32,118 bases of DNA from Acidimicrobiales bacterium (GTDB lineage Bacteria > Actinomycetota > Acidimicrobiia > Acidimicrobiales > QHCF01). The notes under the pieces are model-generated. The model did no database searches and was not told the origin of the DNA. It worked only from the letters and a program-made list of their open reading frames with translations. The stretch is taken from NCBI GenBank assembly GCA_003244275.1, contig QHCF01000144.1:1-32118 (forward strand). Reading direction: 5' to 3'. Position 1 is the first letter of the stretch; each line of letters begins with the position of its first letter. This document shows, piece by piece, positions 23,723 through 32,068 of this stretch. Made by a program: the position numbers and the translations under genes.

Positions 23723-25226
23723 GGCGCCTCGCTACCGGTTCGGGCCTCTCGAGCGCCGCGGTCTGATGGCTGGGTGGCGCGGCGGTCAGATCGCGGCGGT
23801 GGCCGGCGCCCTCGTCGTGGCCGTAGTCGCCCTGCGGGTGTGGCCCAACCCGGCCGGGGCCCTGGTCGCCTTCGTGGTCGTGGCTGGAGGAGCGGCAATG
23901 GCCTGTTGGCCGATCGGCGGCCGTACCCCCGAGCAGTGGCTGCCGTTGATGGCCCGATGGTTGGCCGGCGGCCTGGTCCACCGGCGCCGACACATCTCGA
24001 CCGTTCCCGGCCTGGGCCGGCCAGTGGGGGCTGGTGTGGCCAGCGACGAGTTAGTGTCCCCGCCACCGCCCGGTCCCCTGGGCGGATGCCGCATCCTCCA
24101 GTTGCCGGTACGAGTTGGTGGGAGGCGGATCGGGGTGGTGAGGGATGGCCGAACCTTTTCCGCCGTGGTTGCAGTGAGGGGCCGGGCCTTTGCCCTCCAA
24201 GATGTCGGAGACAAGCACCGGCGGGTAGCCGGCTGGGCTGGTGTCCTGGCCGGCCTGGCCCGGGAGGGATCGGCCGTGCACCGCCTCCAATGGGTGGAGC
24301 GGAGCCTGCCCCTCGAGGCCGGTCCGGCCAGCCCGGCGACCGGCGACCGTGCCAGCCCCATCGATGCGGACACCGCTCCCGCTCGCTCCTACGCCCAGTT
24401 GGTGGAACAAGCCGGCCCGGTGACCCAGGACCACCAGGTGTTCCTGATCGTGGCGGTCAACGCGGCTCGGTCGGCTCGCGCCATCCAGGCGGCCGGTGGT
24501 GGCGATGAGGGGGCTTGCGCGGTCGTCGAGGAGGAGGTAAGGGCCCTGGAGGCAAGGCTGCGCACCGCGGACGTGATCGTGGAAGGAGCACTTGCTCCCG
24601 TTGCCCTGGCCGGCATCCTGCGCCAGGCAATCGACACCCGGCCGGCGCCGACGCGAGGGCCCCACCCGTCCGGGTCGGTGGGCGGGGATCCCGGTCTGGA
24701 CGCTCGATCCCCTTGGCCATGGCCTCTTGCCACCGAGGCCACCTGGTCGGCCTATCGCACCGACGGGACCTGGCATGCCACCTACTGGGTGGCCGAGTGG
24801 CCTCGGGTGGACGTCGGGCCTGACTTCTTGTCCCCGTTGCTGCTGCACGCCGGCATCAGGAGGACGGTGGCAGTGGTGATGGAGCCGATGAGCCCCTCGC
24901 GAGCCGCTCGCGAGGTGGAGCGGGACAGGACCGCAGACGTGGCCGATGCCGAGCTCAGACGCCGGGGCGGCTTCCTCCAGAGCGCCCGGCGACGCCGTGA
25001 GCAGGACGGAGTGGTCCAGAGAGAGCGAGAGCTGGCTGACGGTCACGCCCATTTTCGATTCTCCGGCTACGTGACGGTCAGCGCTGTCTCACCGGCCGCC
25101 CTGGAGACCGCCTGTCGCCATGTGGAGCAGGTGGCCGGTCAGGCCCGTCTCGAGCTGCGCCGGCTCTACGGCGAACAGGATCGGGCCTTCACCTGGACCC
25201 TGCCCCTGGCCCGAGGACTGTCTTGA
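23649..25226 (+). CDS. SCO6880-family type IV secretion protein
   Basis: A protein of 510-525 aa depending on which of four repeated ATGs (23649, 23664, 23679, 23694) is used. After the MSEVA repeats comes TLAGEAPRYRFGPLERRG, then two membrane helices (IAAVAGALVVAVVALRVW and LVAFVVVAGGAAMACWPIGG), a PrgI/VirB3-like arrangement. The large cytosolic remainder includes FSAVVAVRGRAFALQD, ATYWVAEWPRVDVGPDFLSP, EPMSPSRAAREVERDRT with an R-rich segment, and the C-terminal GYVTVSAVSPAALETACR region. This layout matches actinobacterial SCO6880-family proteins, found directly before a VirB4-like ATPase. Here they overlap by 4 bp. The VirB4 N-terminal functions may be carried by this protein, as the following ATPase is short. 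Confidence 0.82.
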   Translation: MSEVAMSEVAMSEVAMSEVWTLAGEAPRYRFGPLERRGLMAGWRGGQIAAVAGALVVAVVALRVWPNPAGALVAFVVVAGGAAMACWPIGGRTPEQWLPLMARWLAGGLVHRRRHISTVPGLGRPVGAGVASDELVSPPPPGPLGGCRILQLPVRVGGRRIGVVRDGRTFSAVVAVRGRAFALQDVGDKHRRVAGWAGVLAGLAREGSAVHRLQWVERSLPLEAGPASPATGDRASPIDADTAPARSYAQLVEQAGPVTQDHQVFLIVAVNAARSARAIQAAGGGDEGACAVVEEEVRALEARLRTADVIVEGALAPVALAGILRQAIDTRPAPTRGPHPSGSVGGDPGLDARSPWPWPLATEATWSAYRTDGTWHATYWVAEWPRVDVGPDFLSPLLLHAGIRRTVAVVMEPMSPSRAAREVERDRTADVADAELRRRGGFLQSARRRREQDGVVQRERELADGHAHFRFSGYVTVSAVSPAALETACRHVEQVAGQARLELRRLYGEQDRAFTWTLPLARGLS

Positions 25227-26521
25227 CACCGCCTGCCCATCGAGTGACCACCGCCCACCTGGGGGCCGCCTATCCGTTCATCTGTGAGGGCGGTCTGGGT
25301 GCCGATGGCGCCCTGATCGGTGAGGACCTGCTGGGTGGGTGGTTCGTCTACGACCCGTTCGAGCTGTACGCCCGGGGCATCCTCACCAACCCCAACATGG
25401 TCGTGCTGGGCCAGATCGGCAGGGGCAAGAGCGCCTTCGTCAAGTCCTATCTCTGGCGCCAGGCTGCCTTCGGGCGCCGAGCCTGGGTCATCGATCCCAA
25501 GGGGGAGTATTCCTCCCTGGCTTCGGCCTGGGGAACCGAGCCCATCCGACTGCGCCCCGGAGGCCCGATCCGCCTCAACCCCCTGGACACCGGGCCGGCA
25601 GAGGCTGATTGCCGTCGCCCAGACGTGACCCAGACCGAGTCCGGACGGCGTCAGACGGAGTTGCTGGGTTCACTGGCTGGCGCCTGCCTGGGCCGTCCGG
25701 TGACGCCTCGGGAGCGGGCCGCAGTCGAGCTGGCCCTGGCCAGCGCCGTCTCCCGGTCCAGCCAACCGCCCACCCTCCCCGCCATCATCTCGGCCCTGCT
25801 CGATCCGTCGGCGCAGGCGGCGGCCATCATCCGCACGGACCGTGCAACCCTGGCCGAGGATGGGCGCGACGTGGCGCTGGAGCTGCGTCGCCTGGTGGAG
25901 GGCGACCTGCGGGGCATGTTCGACGGTCCCACGACGCCCGGCATCGACCTCGATGGCTCACTCGTGGTCCTGGATCTCTCGGCCCTCTACCGTTCGGCTG
26001 CCCTGGGAATCCTCATGACCTGTGCAACTGCGTGGCTCCAGGCCGCCCTGGCTCGCGGTGACGGGCACCGCCGCATCGTCGTGATCGACGAGGCCTGGGC
26101 CATCCTGGCCAACCTGGGCGTGGCCCGCTGGCTCCAGGCGTCCTGGAAGCTGTCCCGGGCCTACGGGGTGGCCAATGTCGCCGTCCTGCACCGCCTGTCG
26201 GACCTGGGCTCGGTGGGTGCCGCCGGGTCCGAGCAGGTGGGACTGGCTCAGGGCCTGCTGTCGGACTCAGAGACGCGGGTGATCTACGGGCAGTCACCGG
26301 GCGAGGCCGAGGCCTCGCGCCAGCTGCTCGGCCTGACCACGACCGAGGCGGACCTGCTGTCCCAGCTCAGCCGAGGCGTGGCCCTGTGGAAGGTGGGACG
26401 GCGGTCGTTTCTCGTCCGCCATCGTCTGGGACCGAGCGAGCGAGCCCTGGTGGACACCGACGCGGCCATGGCGGCCCGGCCGGCGGTGCCCCCGGGTCCT
26501 CTCTCGACAGGGCTCCGATGA
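25223..26521 (+). CDS. VirB4-like ATPase of type IV secretion locus
   Basis: A 432-aa P-loop ATPase with Walker A GQIGRGKSA (63-71), the VirB4/HerA-type VIDPKGEYSSL (89-99), Walker B IVVIDEAW (285-292) and a late QSPGEAEASRQLLGLTTTE segment. It corresponds to the C-terminal motor half of VirB4/TraC. It starts with TTG overlapping the previous stop (TTGA), with CGAGGA about 6 nt before; GTG 25244 is an alternative. It should power assembly or substrate transfer at the inner membrane. It overlaps the coupling-protein gene by 4 bp (ATGA), so all genes from 23649 to 28041 are translationally coupled. Confidence 0.88.
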   Translation: MTPPAHRVTTAHLGAAYPFICEGGLGADGALIGEDLLGGWFVYDPFELYARGILTNPNMVVLGQIGRGKSAFVKSYLWRQAAFGRRAWVIDPKGEYSSLASAWGTEPIRLRPGGPIRLNPLDTGPAEADCRRPDVTQTESGRRQTELLGSLAGACLGRPVTPRERAAVELALASAVSRSSQPPTLPAIISALLDPSAQAAAIIRTDRATLAEDGRDVALELRRLVEGDLRGMFDGPTTPGIDLDGSLVVLDLSALYRSAALGILMTCATAWLQAALARGDGHRRIVVIDEAWAILANLGVARWLQASWKLSRAYGVANVAVLHRLSDLGSVGAAGSEQVGLAQGLLSDSETRVIYGQSPGEAEASRQLLGLTTTEADLLSQLSRGVALWKVGRRSFLVRHRLGPSERALVDTDAAMAARPAVPPGPLSTGLR

Positions 26522-28041
26522 CCGGGTTCCCTTCCATCGGGTGGCCGCTCACCTCGCTGCCCGGATTGCCCGTGGGGATCATCGTCGTGGCCGTGGGCGT
26601 GTCCATCGGTATCGTGATCAGTCTGGCCAGGGCGGCGGCTGGCACCGGCCGGGGCCGGTTTAGACGTCGGGGCTGGTTGGCCGATCTGATCCATGACGGG
26701 CGCGCCAGGTCCGGGGCCGCCTGGGCCAAGAGCCGTGACCTGCGCCCGCTCGTGGTCTCCGGCCCAGTGCCGGGACGTCTGGTGCTGGGCCGGTCGGGGC
26801 GGCGGTGGGTGGCGGCCGAGCTCGCCCAGTCGGTGATCGTGGTCGGGCCCACCCAGAGCCACAAGACCACCGGCTTTGCTGTGCCGGCGCTTCTCGAGTG
26901 GGAAGGGCCGGTGGTGGCCACCAGCGTCAAGACCGACCTGGTCCGGGACACCCTGGCCTGGCGGGAGGGGCGGGGACAGGTTTGGCTGTATGACCCCACC
27001 GGCAGTACCGGTCTGCCCAGTGCCCGCTGGTCTCCTCTGGCTGCCAGCCGCACCTGGGAAGGGGCTCGGCGAACGGCGGCCGGCTTGTGCGGGACGGCCC
27101 GCTCCCACGCTGGCGGCCCGGCAGAGGCAGACTTCTGGTTCGCCTTGGCCGCCAAGCTCCTGGCTCCCCTCCTGCTGGCCGCGGCCTGCGGCGGGCGGTC
27201 CATGGCCGACGTCGTGCGCTGGGTCGACGAGCAGGAGGTCGACGAGGTGGTCACCCTCCTGGAGATGGCTGGCGCGGCCCAGGCCCTCCAGGCCGCCAGG
27301 GCCACCTGGATGCGCGAGGAGCGCCAGCGCTCCTCGGTGTACACCACCGCCGAGGCGGTGCTGGAGGCCTTCGCCGACCCCACCGTGGCTGCGTCGGCGG
27401 CTTGGTCGGAGATCGATCCGGGGCGCCTCCTGGACGGGGGCACCCATACACTTTTCGCGTGTGCGCCGGCTCACGAGCAGCGACGCCTCCAACCAGTCTT
27501 CGCCGCTCTGGTGGACCAGGTGCTGGCCAGCGCGTACGACCTGGTCACCCGATCCGGGCGCCCACTCTCACCTCCACTGCTGGTTGTGCTGGACGAGGCG
27601 GCCAACATCGCACCACTGGCCGACCTGGACACCCTGGCGGCCACGGCCGCCGGTCACGGTATTCAGCTGGTGACGGTCTGGCAGGACATGGCCCAGATCA
27701 CCGCTCGCTACGGCGAACGGGCAGCCACGGTGGTCAACAACCACCGGGCCAAGGTCGTACTGTCGGGCATCTCCGACCCAGGGACGCTGGAGCATGTGAG
27801 TCGGCTGGTGGGCGAGGAGGAGTTCTCTCAGGCTTCGACCACCAACGACCGCCAGGGCGGCCGGTCGACGACCCAGTCGCAGTCATCTCGGCGCCTGGCC
27901 CCCGCTGATGCCCTGCGTCGCATCCAGCCCGGCCACGGGGTGCTGGTATACGGCCACCTGCCTCCCTGCCGGCTGCGCCTACGCCCCTGGTACGCCGACG
28001 CCCGACTGTCGGCCAGGGCCCGCCCGGACCCGGCTCGGTGA
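26518..28041 (+). CDS. VirD4/TraG-like coupling ATPase
   Basis: A 507-aa type IV coupling protein. One N-terminal membrane helix (about 18-40, LPVGIIVVAVGVSIGIVIS) is followed by a basic stretch and the ATPase domain. The P-loop is GPTQSHKTT (110-118), with His in place of the Gly normally found before Lys. Walker B is LLVVLDEAANI (354-364), and the WQDMAQITARYG motif, typical of TraG/VirD4, follows. Such proteins dock substrates (DNA-protein complexes or effectors) at the channel. The ATG overlaps the VirB4-like stop. The longer frame back to 26386 is a shadow of the previous gene. No relaxase gene is nearby. Confidence 0.88.
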   Translation: MTGFPSIGWPLTSLPGLPVGIIVVAVGVSIGIVISLARAAAGTGRGRFRRRGWLADLIHDGRARSGAAWAKSRDLRPLVVSGPVPGRLVLGRSGRRWVAAELAQSVIVVGPTQSHKTTGFAVPALLEWEGPVVATSVKTDLVRDTLAWREGRGQVWLYDPTGSTGLPSARWSPLAASRTWEGARRTAAGLCGTARSHAGGPAEADFWFALAAKLLAPLLLAAACGGRSMADVVRWVDEQEVDEVVTLLEMAGAAQALQAARATWMREERQRSSVYTTAEAVLEAFADPTVAASAAWSEIDPGRLLDGGTHTLFACAPAHEQRRLQPVFAALVDQVLASAYDLVTRSGRPLSPPLLVVLDEAANIAPLADLDTLAATAAGHGIQLVTVWQDMAQITARYGERAATVVNNHRAKVVLSGISDPGTLEHVSRLVGEEEFSQASTTNDRQGGRSTTQSQSSRRLAPADALRRIQPGHGVLVYGHLPPCRLRLRPWYADARLSARARPDPAR

Positions 28042-28058
28042 GCTGGGGTGACTCACCG
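28036..28058. terminator. Small hairpin between convergent genes
   Basis: Arms CGGTGAG (28036-28042) and CTCACCG (28052-28058) with a 9-nt loop overlap the coupling-protein stop and lie 17 bp before the end of the convergent NTPase gene. It is short and has no T-tract, so it is at best a weak terminator. Confidence 0.35.
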
Positions 28059-28074
28059 CCGTCCAGCCGCGCCG

Positions 28075-30015
28075 CTACCTGACGTCGAGGCCCACCGTCT
28101 TGACCAGATGCGCGAACGGCGGCCTGTCGGCATCGGGCAGCAGCCGCCTCCACAGTTCCGCCAGGTCGGCATCTTGCACCCCGGGCAACGCCGCTGCCAC
28201 GGCATCGGCGACGACCGTTACCGCGGCCTGGTCGGACCAGCACTGGGTGGCACCCAGTTCGTCAGCCAGGACCGCGTACCGGTGGAAATTGAGGCGCGTC
28301 GGCTCGTCCCACTTGGGGGTGACCTTCTGGCCCAGATGGGAGCATGCGCTGAGCAGCCGTTGAAATGTCGGCCCCATCTTGGCTCTGTCCATGTCGGCAC
28401 AAGCCCTACCCAGACCGTCGAAGGCCAGCTTGGCCTCGGTGAGCGAGACATGGCCCAGCCTTTCAACATCGGAGATTGACAGACCAACCAGCAGGATGCT
28501 TTCCATGACGTGGCCGGCATCGCACTCGGAGACGCTCAGGTCGTGGAGATAGCGGCGCCCCATGGCGCCCCAGTCACCTCGTGCGGTGACGTCGCCCAGC
28601 GCCGACCTCAGGATGGCCAGCGCCTCATCACGCTCGTCGGTCTGGCGGTAGGTGAGAGCCCGGGAAAGGGCGAACATCAACAGGTCGGGCAGGACGCGGG
28701 CCGACTCGTCAGCCGCGGTCCGGGCGACCTGAGCCGCCCGAGCCTCCGGTATGCCAAGCTCGCCCAGCTTGGCTGCCAGCGTTGGACCACAATTCATGAT
28801 GGCTCCGCCGGCGGCCAGACCCTTCATGTCAGTCCCGGTCTCGCCGGTGCCCCGAACCAGGTCCTGGTAGATTTGCTCCAGGTCAACGCCAAACCCGGCA
28901 TCCTCGGTCAGGCCGATGGCGCCCCGTGCCAGGTCGTGGTGGCGAATCCGCAGCACGCCGGCACTCCCGCTGGCCAGTCCCTCTTGGCCAAGCCGATCAA
29001 GAATCTGGAACCGATGTGTGCGGTCCAGACCCAGGAGGTCGGCCAGCACGTAGAGGTCCATGCCACCATCTCCAGCCACGTCGGCGGCCGCCGCGTAAAA
29101 GAAGGCCTCTTTGACGCTGCGTCCGTTCTCGAAGCGGTGATCGCCATCCCCCAGGTGAGGCAGCAAACCAGTCATATGAGCCTTGAGACCGTCGGGGCCG
29201 TACCGCAACCCAAGGGAGGCGTCCAGGAATGTGGTGGCCGACAATCCGCTGCGGCCATGGTAGGCCTCGATGAGCGCCTCGCCCCGAGCATCGGCGGCGG
29301 TGTCGACCAGCGCCCCCAGGCAATCGGCGGCCCCCCAGGCCCCGATGACCGTGGCCGCCTCTTGGGGGGTGAGGGCAAGCATCCGGGCGGTGGCACCGAC
29401 GCCGGGCCAGAGATCGAGGACGGAGGCCCATGCCGGCTCGATGCTGCGACCACCCTGGCGGAAACGTGCCCTCCAGTCGTCGTAGCCGGCGGCCAGCAAC
29501 CACTGGATGTCCCGCCTCCCGGCAGCCTGGACTCGGTTGACGGCTTCCTCCAGATCATCGGCGATCTCGTCGGCACTATCACTGGCCAGGACCCAGTTGC
29601 TGGTGGTCGAGGGCAGCGCCATCACGGCCTCGATGTCGAGATTGGCCCCAGTTTCCCGGTAGAGCACCCGATGTCTCTCACCGACCAGGTCCACCGCTGT
29701 CTGGCGCAGCGCCGTGCTCTTCCCTTCGCCATCCGACGCCACCAATAGGATCATCGACTGACCAACCGGGGCCCGCAGCAGGCCCAGTGCCCCGGCAACG
29801 ACATGGCGTCGGGGAATCTGGTCGTGGGGCGCCAAGGCGTGGCGCCACTCCGGTACCTGGCCATCGTAGAAGCGCTTCAGAGCCTGCGAGCTCAGCGCCA
29901 TGCGATGGTCCTCGAGAAGGTCCGAGGTGATCTCGGTCCAGCCTGCCAACGGGGCTGGCTGGGCTCCTCGAACTGGTCGGGATGCGCCGCCAGGGTGGGT
30001 GGGGCTCATGGTCAC
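28075..30015 (-). CDS. STAND-like P-loop NTPase, unknown function
   Basis: A 646-aa cytosolic protein. Residues 45-72 (ALKRFYDGQVPEWRHALAPH, then DQIPRRHVV) form a lead-in resembling that of STAND-type NTPases in bacterial defence and signalling proteins. The P-loop VASDGEGKSTAL (92-103) has Ala in place of the first Gly. LASDSADEI (142-150) is a Walker B-like region, and WLLAAGYDDWRARF (172-185) could be the sensor segment. Residues 200-400 look like winged-helix and helical-bundle parts, and the C-terminal 200 residues are helical, perhaps repeat-forming. No catalytic effector domain or transmembrane segment is seen. GTG 30015 has AGGA 9 nt upstream; ATG 30009 is equally possible. It converges on the secretion-like locus. 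Assignment to STAND is by eye. Confidence 0.7.
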   Translation of the reverse strand: MTMSPTHPGGASRPVRGAQPAPLAGWTEITSDLLEDHRMALSSQALKRFYDGQVPEWRHALAPHDQIPRRHVVAGALGLLRAPVGQSMILLVASDGEGKSTALRQTAVDLVGERHRVLYRETGANLDIEAVMALPSTTSNWVLASDSADEIADDLEEAVNRVQAAGRRDIQWLLAAGYDDWRARFRQGGRSIEPAWASVLDLWPGVGATARMLALTPQEAATVIGAWGAADCLGALVDTAADARGEALIEAYHGRSGLSATTFLDASLGLRYGPDGLKAHMTGLLPHLGDGDHRFENGRSVKEAFFYAAAADVAGDGGMDLYVLADLLGLDRTHRFQILDRLGQEGLASGSAGVLRIRHHDLARGAIGLTEDAGFGVDLEQIYQDLVRGTGETGTDMKGLAAGGAIMNCGPTLAAKLGELGIPEARAAQVARTAADESARVLPDLLMFALSRALTYRQTDERDEALAILRSALGDVTARGDWGAMGRRYLHDLSVSECDAGHVMESILLVGLSISDVERLGHVSLTEAKLAFDGLGRACADMDRAKMGPTFQRLLSACSHLGQKVTPKWDEPTRLNFHRYAVLADELGATQCWSDQAAVTVVADAVAAALPGVQDADLAELWRRLLPDADRPPFAHLVKTVGLDVR

Positions 30016-30141
30016 TGCCCCGCATCCTACGGCGTGCCTCCCCTTCGTTGGTCAGGCCAGGAGGCTGGGACGGGTGAGAATGTTTGCCCACTGTTCAGCT
30101 CCTGGTTACCGTCCAGCCCCTCGCCAGTCGGAGGCCGGGTC

Positions 30142-30147
30142 TAGGTT
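30142..30147 (+). promoter_or_regulatory. Possible -10 before uppP
   Basis: TAGGTT fits TANNNT, 26 nt before the uppP GTG. Initiation near 30154 would place the small ATG at 30160 almost at the 5' end. No -35 is evident. Confidence 0.25.
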
Positions 30148-30173
30148 GAGCACCTGCCCATGGATGCCCGAGC

Positions 30174-31058
30174 GTGAGCTTTTTACAGGCCATCATCATC
30201 GGGCTGATCCAGGGCGTGACCGAGTTGTTCCCGGTGTCCAGCCTCGGCCACGCCGTGGTGCTACCCGCCCTGTTCGGATGGCACAACGTGGTGGCGGCCC
30301 AGAGCGCCAAGGAGTCCTTCTTCCTCGCCTTCCTGGTCGGGCTGCACGTGGCCACCGCCCTGGCCCTGCTGGCCTTCTACTGGCGAGACTGGGTGGCCAT
30401 CGTCTCGGCGCTGATCCGCTCCATTCGTCGGCGCAGGATTCAGACCAGCACCGAGCGCCTGGCGTGGCTGCTCGTCATAGCTACCATCCCGGCCGGTCTG
30501 ACCGGCCTCGTGTTCGAGAAGACCCTGCGGACACTGTTTGCCAAGCCGCTGGCGGCCTCAGTCTTCCTGTTCCTCAACGGGTTGGTGCTCCTGGGCGGCG
30601 AAGCGGTCCGTCGGCGGGCTGCGGTCCGCCAGAAAGTTCCGATCAGGGGACCCGACCCAGGACCGCATCGTCGCCTGGAGACCTTGCAGTTCCGGGAGGC
30701 CGGAGTTATCGGAGTGGCCCAGGTCCTGGCCCTGCTGGCCGGGATCAGCCGCTCGGGGATCACCATGGTGGCCGGCCTGGTCAGGGGCCTGGACCATGAG
30801 GATGCCGCCCGGTTCTCCTTCCTGCTGGCGACCCCCATAATCCTGGCCGCCGGCGTTTACAAGCTGCCTGATCTCCTCGGGCCCAATGGACACGGCGTGA
30901 GGGCTCAGATCCTGGTCGGGAGCCTGGTTGCGGGAGTCGCCGCCTACCTGTCGGTCCGCTACCTGGTGCGCTACTTCCGCTCCCACAACCTGGTCCCGTT
31001 CGCCGCCTACTGCCTGGTGGCCGGCGCCTTGTTGATCGTCCGCTTCAGCGTGGTTTGA
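30174..31058 (+). CDS. uppP: Undecaprenyl-diphosphate phosphatase
   Basis: A polytopic membrane enzyme (UppP/BacA), 294 aa, that recycles the lipid carrier for peptidoglycan and other wall polymers by hydrolysing undecaprenyl diphosphate. The first conserved region is GLIQGVTELFPVSSLGH (10-26), carrying the catalytic-type Glu and the SSxGH motif. The second is AQVLALLAGISRSGITMVAG, where the usual Pro before G-x-SRSG is Ala. RGLDHEDAARFSFLLATPIILAAGVYKLPDL follows, a wording I associate with an actinobacterial branch of the family. The GTG overlaps the stop of a five-codon reading frame that begins at 30160. Confidence 0.93.
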   Translation: MSFLQAIIIGLIQGVTELFPVSSLGHAVVLPALFGWHNVVAAQSAKESFFLAFLVGLHVATALALLAFYWRDWVAIVSALIRSIRRRRIQTSTERLAWLLVIATIPAGLTGLVFEKTLRTLFAKPLAASVFLFLNGLVLLGGEAVRRRAAVRQKVPIRGPDPGPHRRLETLQFREAGVIGVAQVLALLAGISRSGITMVAGLVRGLDHEDAARFSFLLATPIILAAGVYKLPDLLGPNGHGVRAQILVGSLVAGVAAYLSVRYLVRYFRSHNLVPFAAYCLVAGALLIVRFSVV

Positions 31059-31095
31059 AGCGTCCACCGACCACCGAACAGCTCTGGGGCCTGAC

Positions 31096-31317
31096 GTGAA
31101 CGTAGTCAGTCGACACCCCCATCGAGCGATCCTCGCCCCTCCGGGAACCATCGGGCGACGCCTGCTGGGAACTGCGGCAGGTGTCGTCGGGTCAGTCATG
31201 CTCGTCCTCGGCGCCCGTGCCGCCACCGACTTGTACCAGTGCCTGGGTGTCGTTTGTGGAGTGTGGTCGATTGGGGCAGGGGTGGCCCTGTGGACGTCGG
31301 GGCGTCGGCCCGAGTGA
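31096..31317 (+). CDS. Small two-helix membrane protein, hypothetical
   Basis: A 73-aa frame beginning with GTG 37 bp after uppP. A basic N-terminus precedes two hydrophobic segments (RLLGTAAGVVGSVMLVLGA and LGVVCGVWSIGAGVALWT), which makes it look like a genuine small membrane protein. There is no good ribosome binding site and I recognise no family. It could be expressed with uppP. It converges on the ChrB-like gene with 17 bp between. Confidence 0.45.
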   Translation: MNVVSRHPHRAILAPPGTIGRRLLGTAAGVVGSVMLVLGARAATDLYQCLGVVCGVWSIGAGVALWTSGRRPE

Positions 31318-31334
31318 GGGCTCCCCCCGCCGTC

Positions 31335-31922
31335 TCAGTGGGCGTCTGACTCTCTGGCGTAGACCTGCGCCGCGTAGGCCTCCAGGGAGACCTCACACCT
31401 GGCCAACGCCTCCTCGGTCGCCTCGCGTCCCGGCGCCGAGAAGGCGTCCCGTCCGCGCACCTTGGCGAACCAGCTCTGCAGCTTGGCCAGGTCCACCTCG
31501 TTCTCCTCCAACTCGGCGTAGCTGAAGTGCTCAGCCACGTGCTCCTTCTCCACTTGGATCAGGAAGTCCCGGGCCCGGTCCACGATCTCCTCGTACTCGT
31601 CGTCACGCGCGGCCTGAAAGGCGGCCAGGATCTCTGACTCTCCCGCCAGGGCGTCACAGCTGAGCAGTACCGCCGTGCCGCTCATCTCCATTATCTCCCG
31701 GCGCAGCTTGCGCAGGGCCCGCTCACCGGCCGGACTGGCCGGCAAGGCGGCGGCCGAGTTCTGCAGGTAGATGGCACCCAGACCCTTCAGCCGTCGCCAC
31801 ACCGCCGCCCGCAGGCGCGTCGGTTCAGAAGGCACCCGATAGATCAGTACCAACCAGGCACTCGGGTGCCCCGCTTCGGCCCGGTCCGCAGCCGCAGGCG
31901 GAGGCTCGGGTTTGGCGATCAT
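31335..31922 (-). CDS. ChrB N-terminal-domain protein
   Basis: A 195-aa soluble protein resembling the N-terminal domain of chromate resistance regulator ChrB: WLVLIYRVPSEPTRLRAAVWRRLKGLGAIYLQNSAAALP near residues 23-61, then a long charged helical part (EYEEIVDRARDFLIQVEKEH, EENEVDLAKLQSWFAKVRGRD). The C-terminal ChrB domain is absent and no chromate transporter ChrA lies nearby. Stand-alone versions are common in actinobacteria and their role is unclear, so a chromate function should not be assumed. ATG 31922 is the start. Confidence 0.75.
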   Translation of the reverse strand: MIAKPEPPPAAADRAEAGHPSAWLVLIYRVPSEPTRLRAAVWRRLKGLGAIYLQNSAAALPASPAGERALRKLRREIMEMSGTAVLLSCDALAGESEILAAFQAARDDEYEEIVDRARDFLIQVEKEHVAEHFSYAELEENEVDLAKLQSWFAKVRGRDAFSAPGREATEEALARCEVSLEAYAAQVYARESDAH

Positions 31923-32068
31923 CGCCCCAGTCTGCCTGACCGAGATGCGACCCTGTTCGTCGTCCTCACTTCACCTGGACGCTACCCAATGGCTACTCAC
32001 CGTCAATGTCGGTTCGGTACTGTCCCAAACGATCGTTACTCGAGACTTGCAACCATTGGGGGGCGTCC

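Noticed and set aside
20759-28041. Integrative conjugative element boundaries
   Set aside because: No integrase, relaxase, tRNA-type attachment site or flanking direct repeats could be seen in the window, so I do not mark a mobile element.
28510-29748. 412-aa plus-strand open frame
   Set aside because: Antisense shadow of the STAND-like NTPase, whose own frame has P-loop motifs and normal composition.
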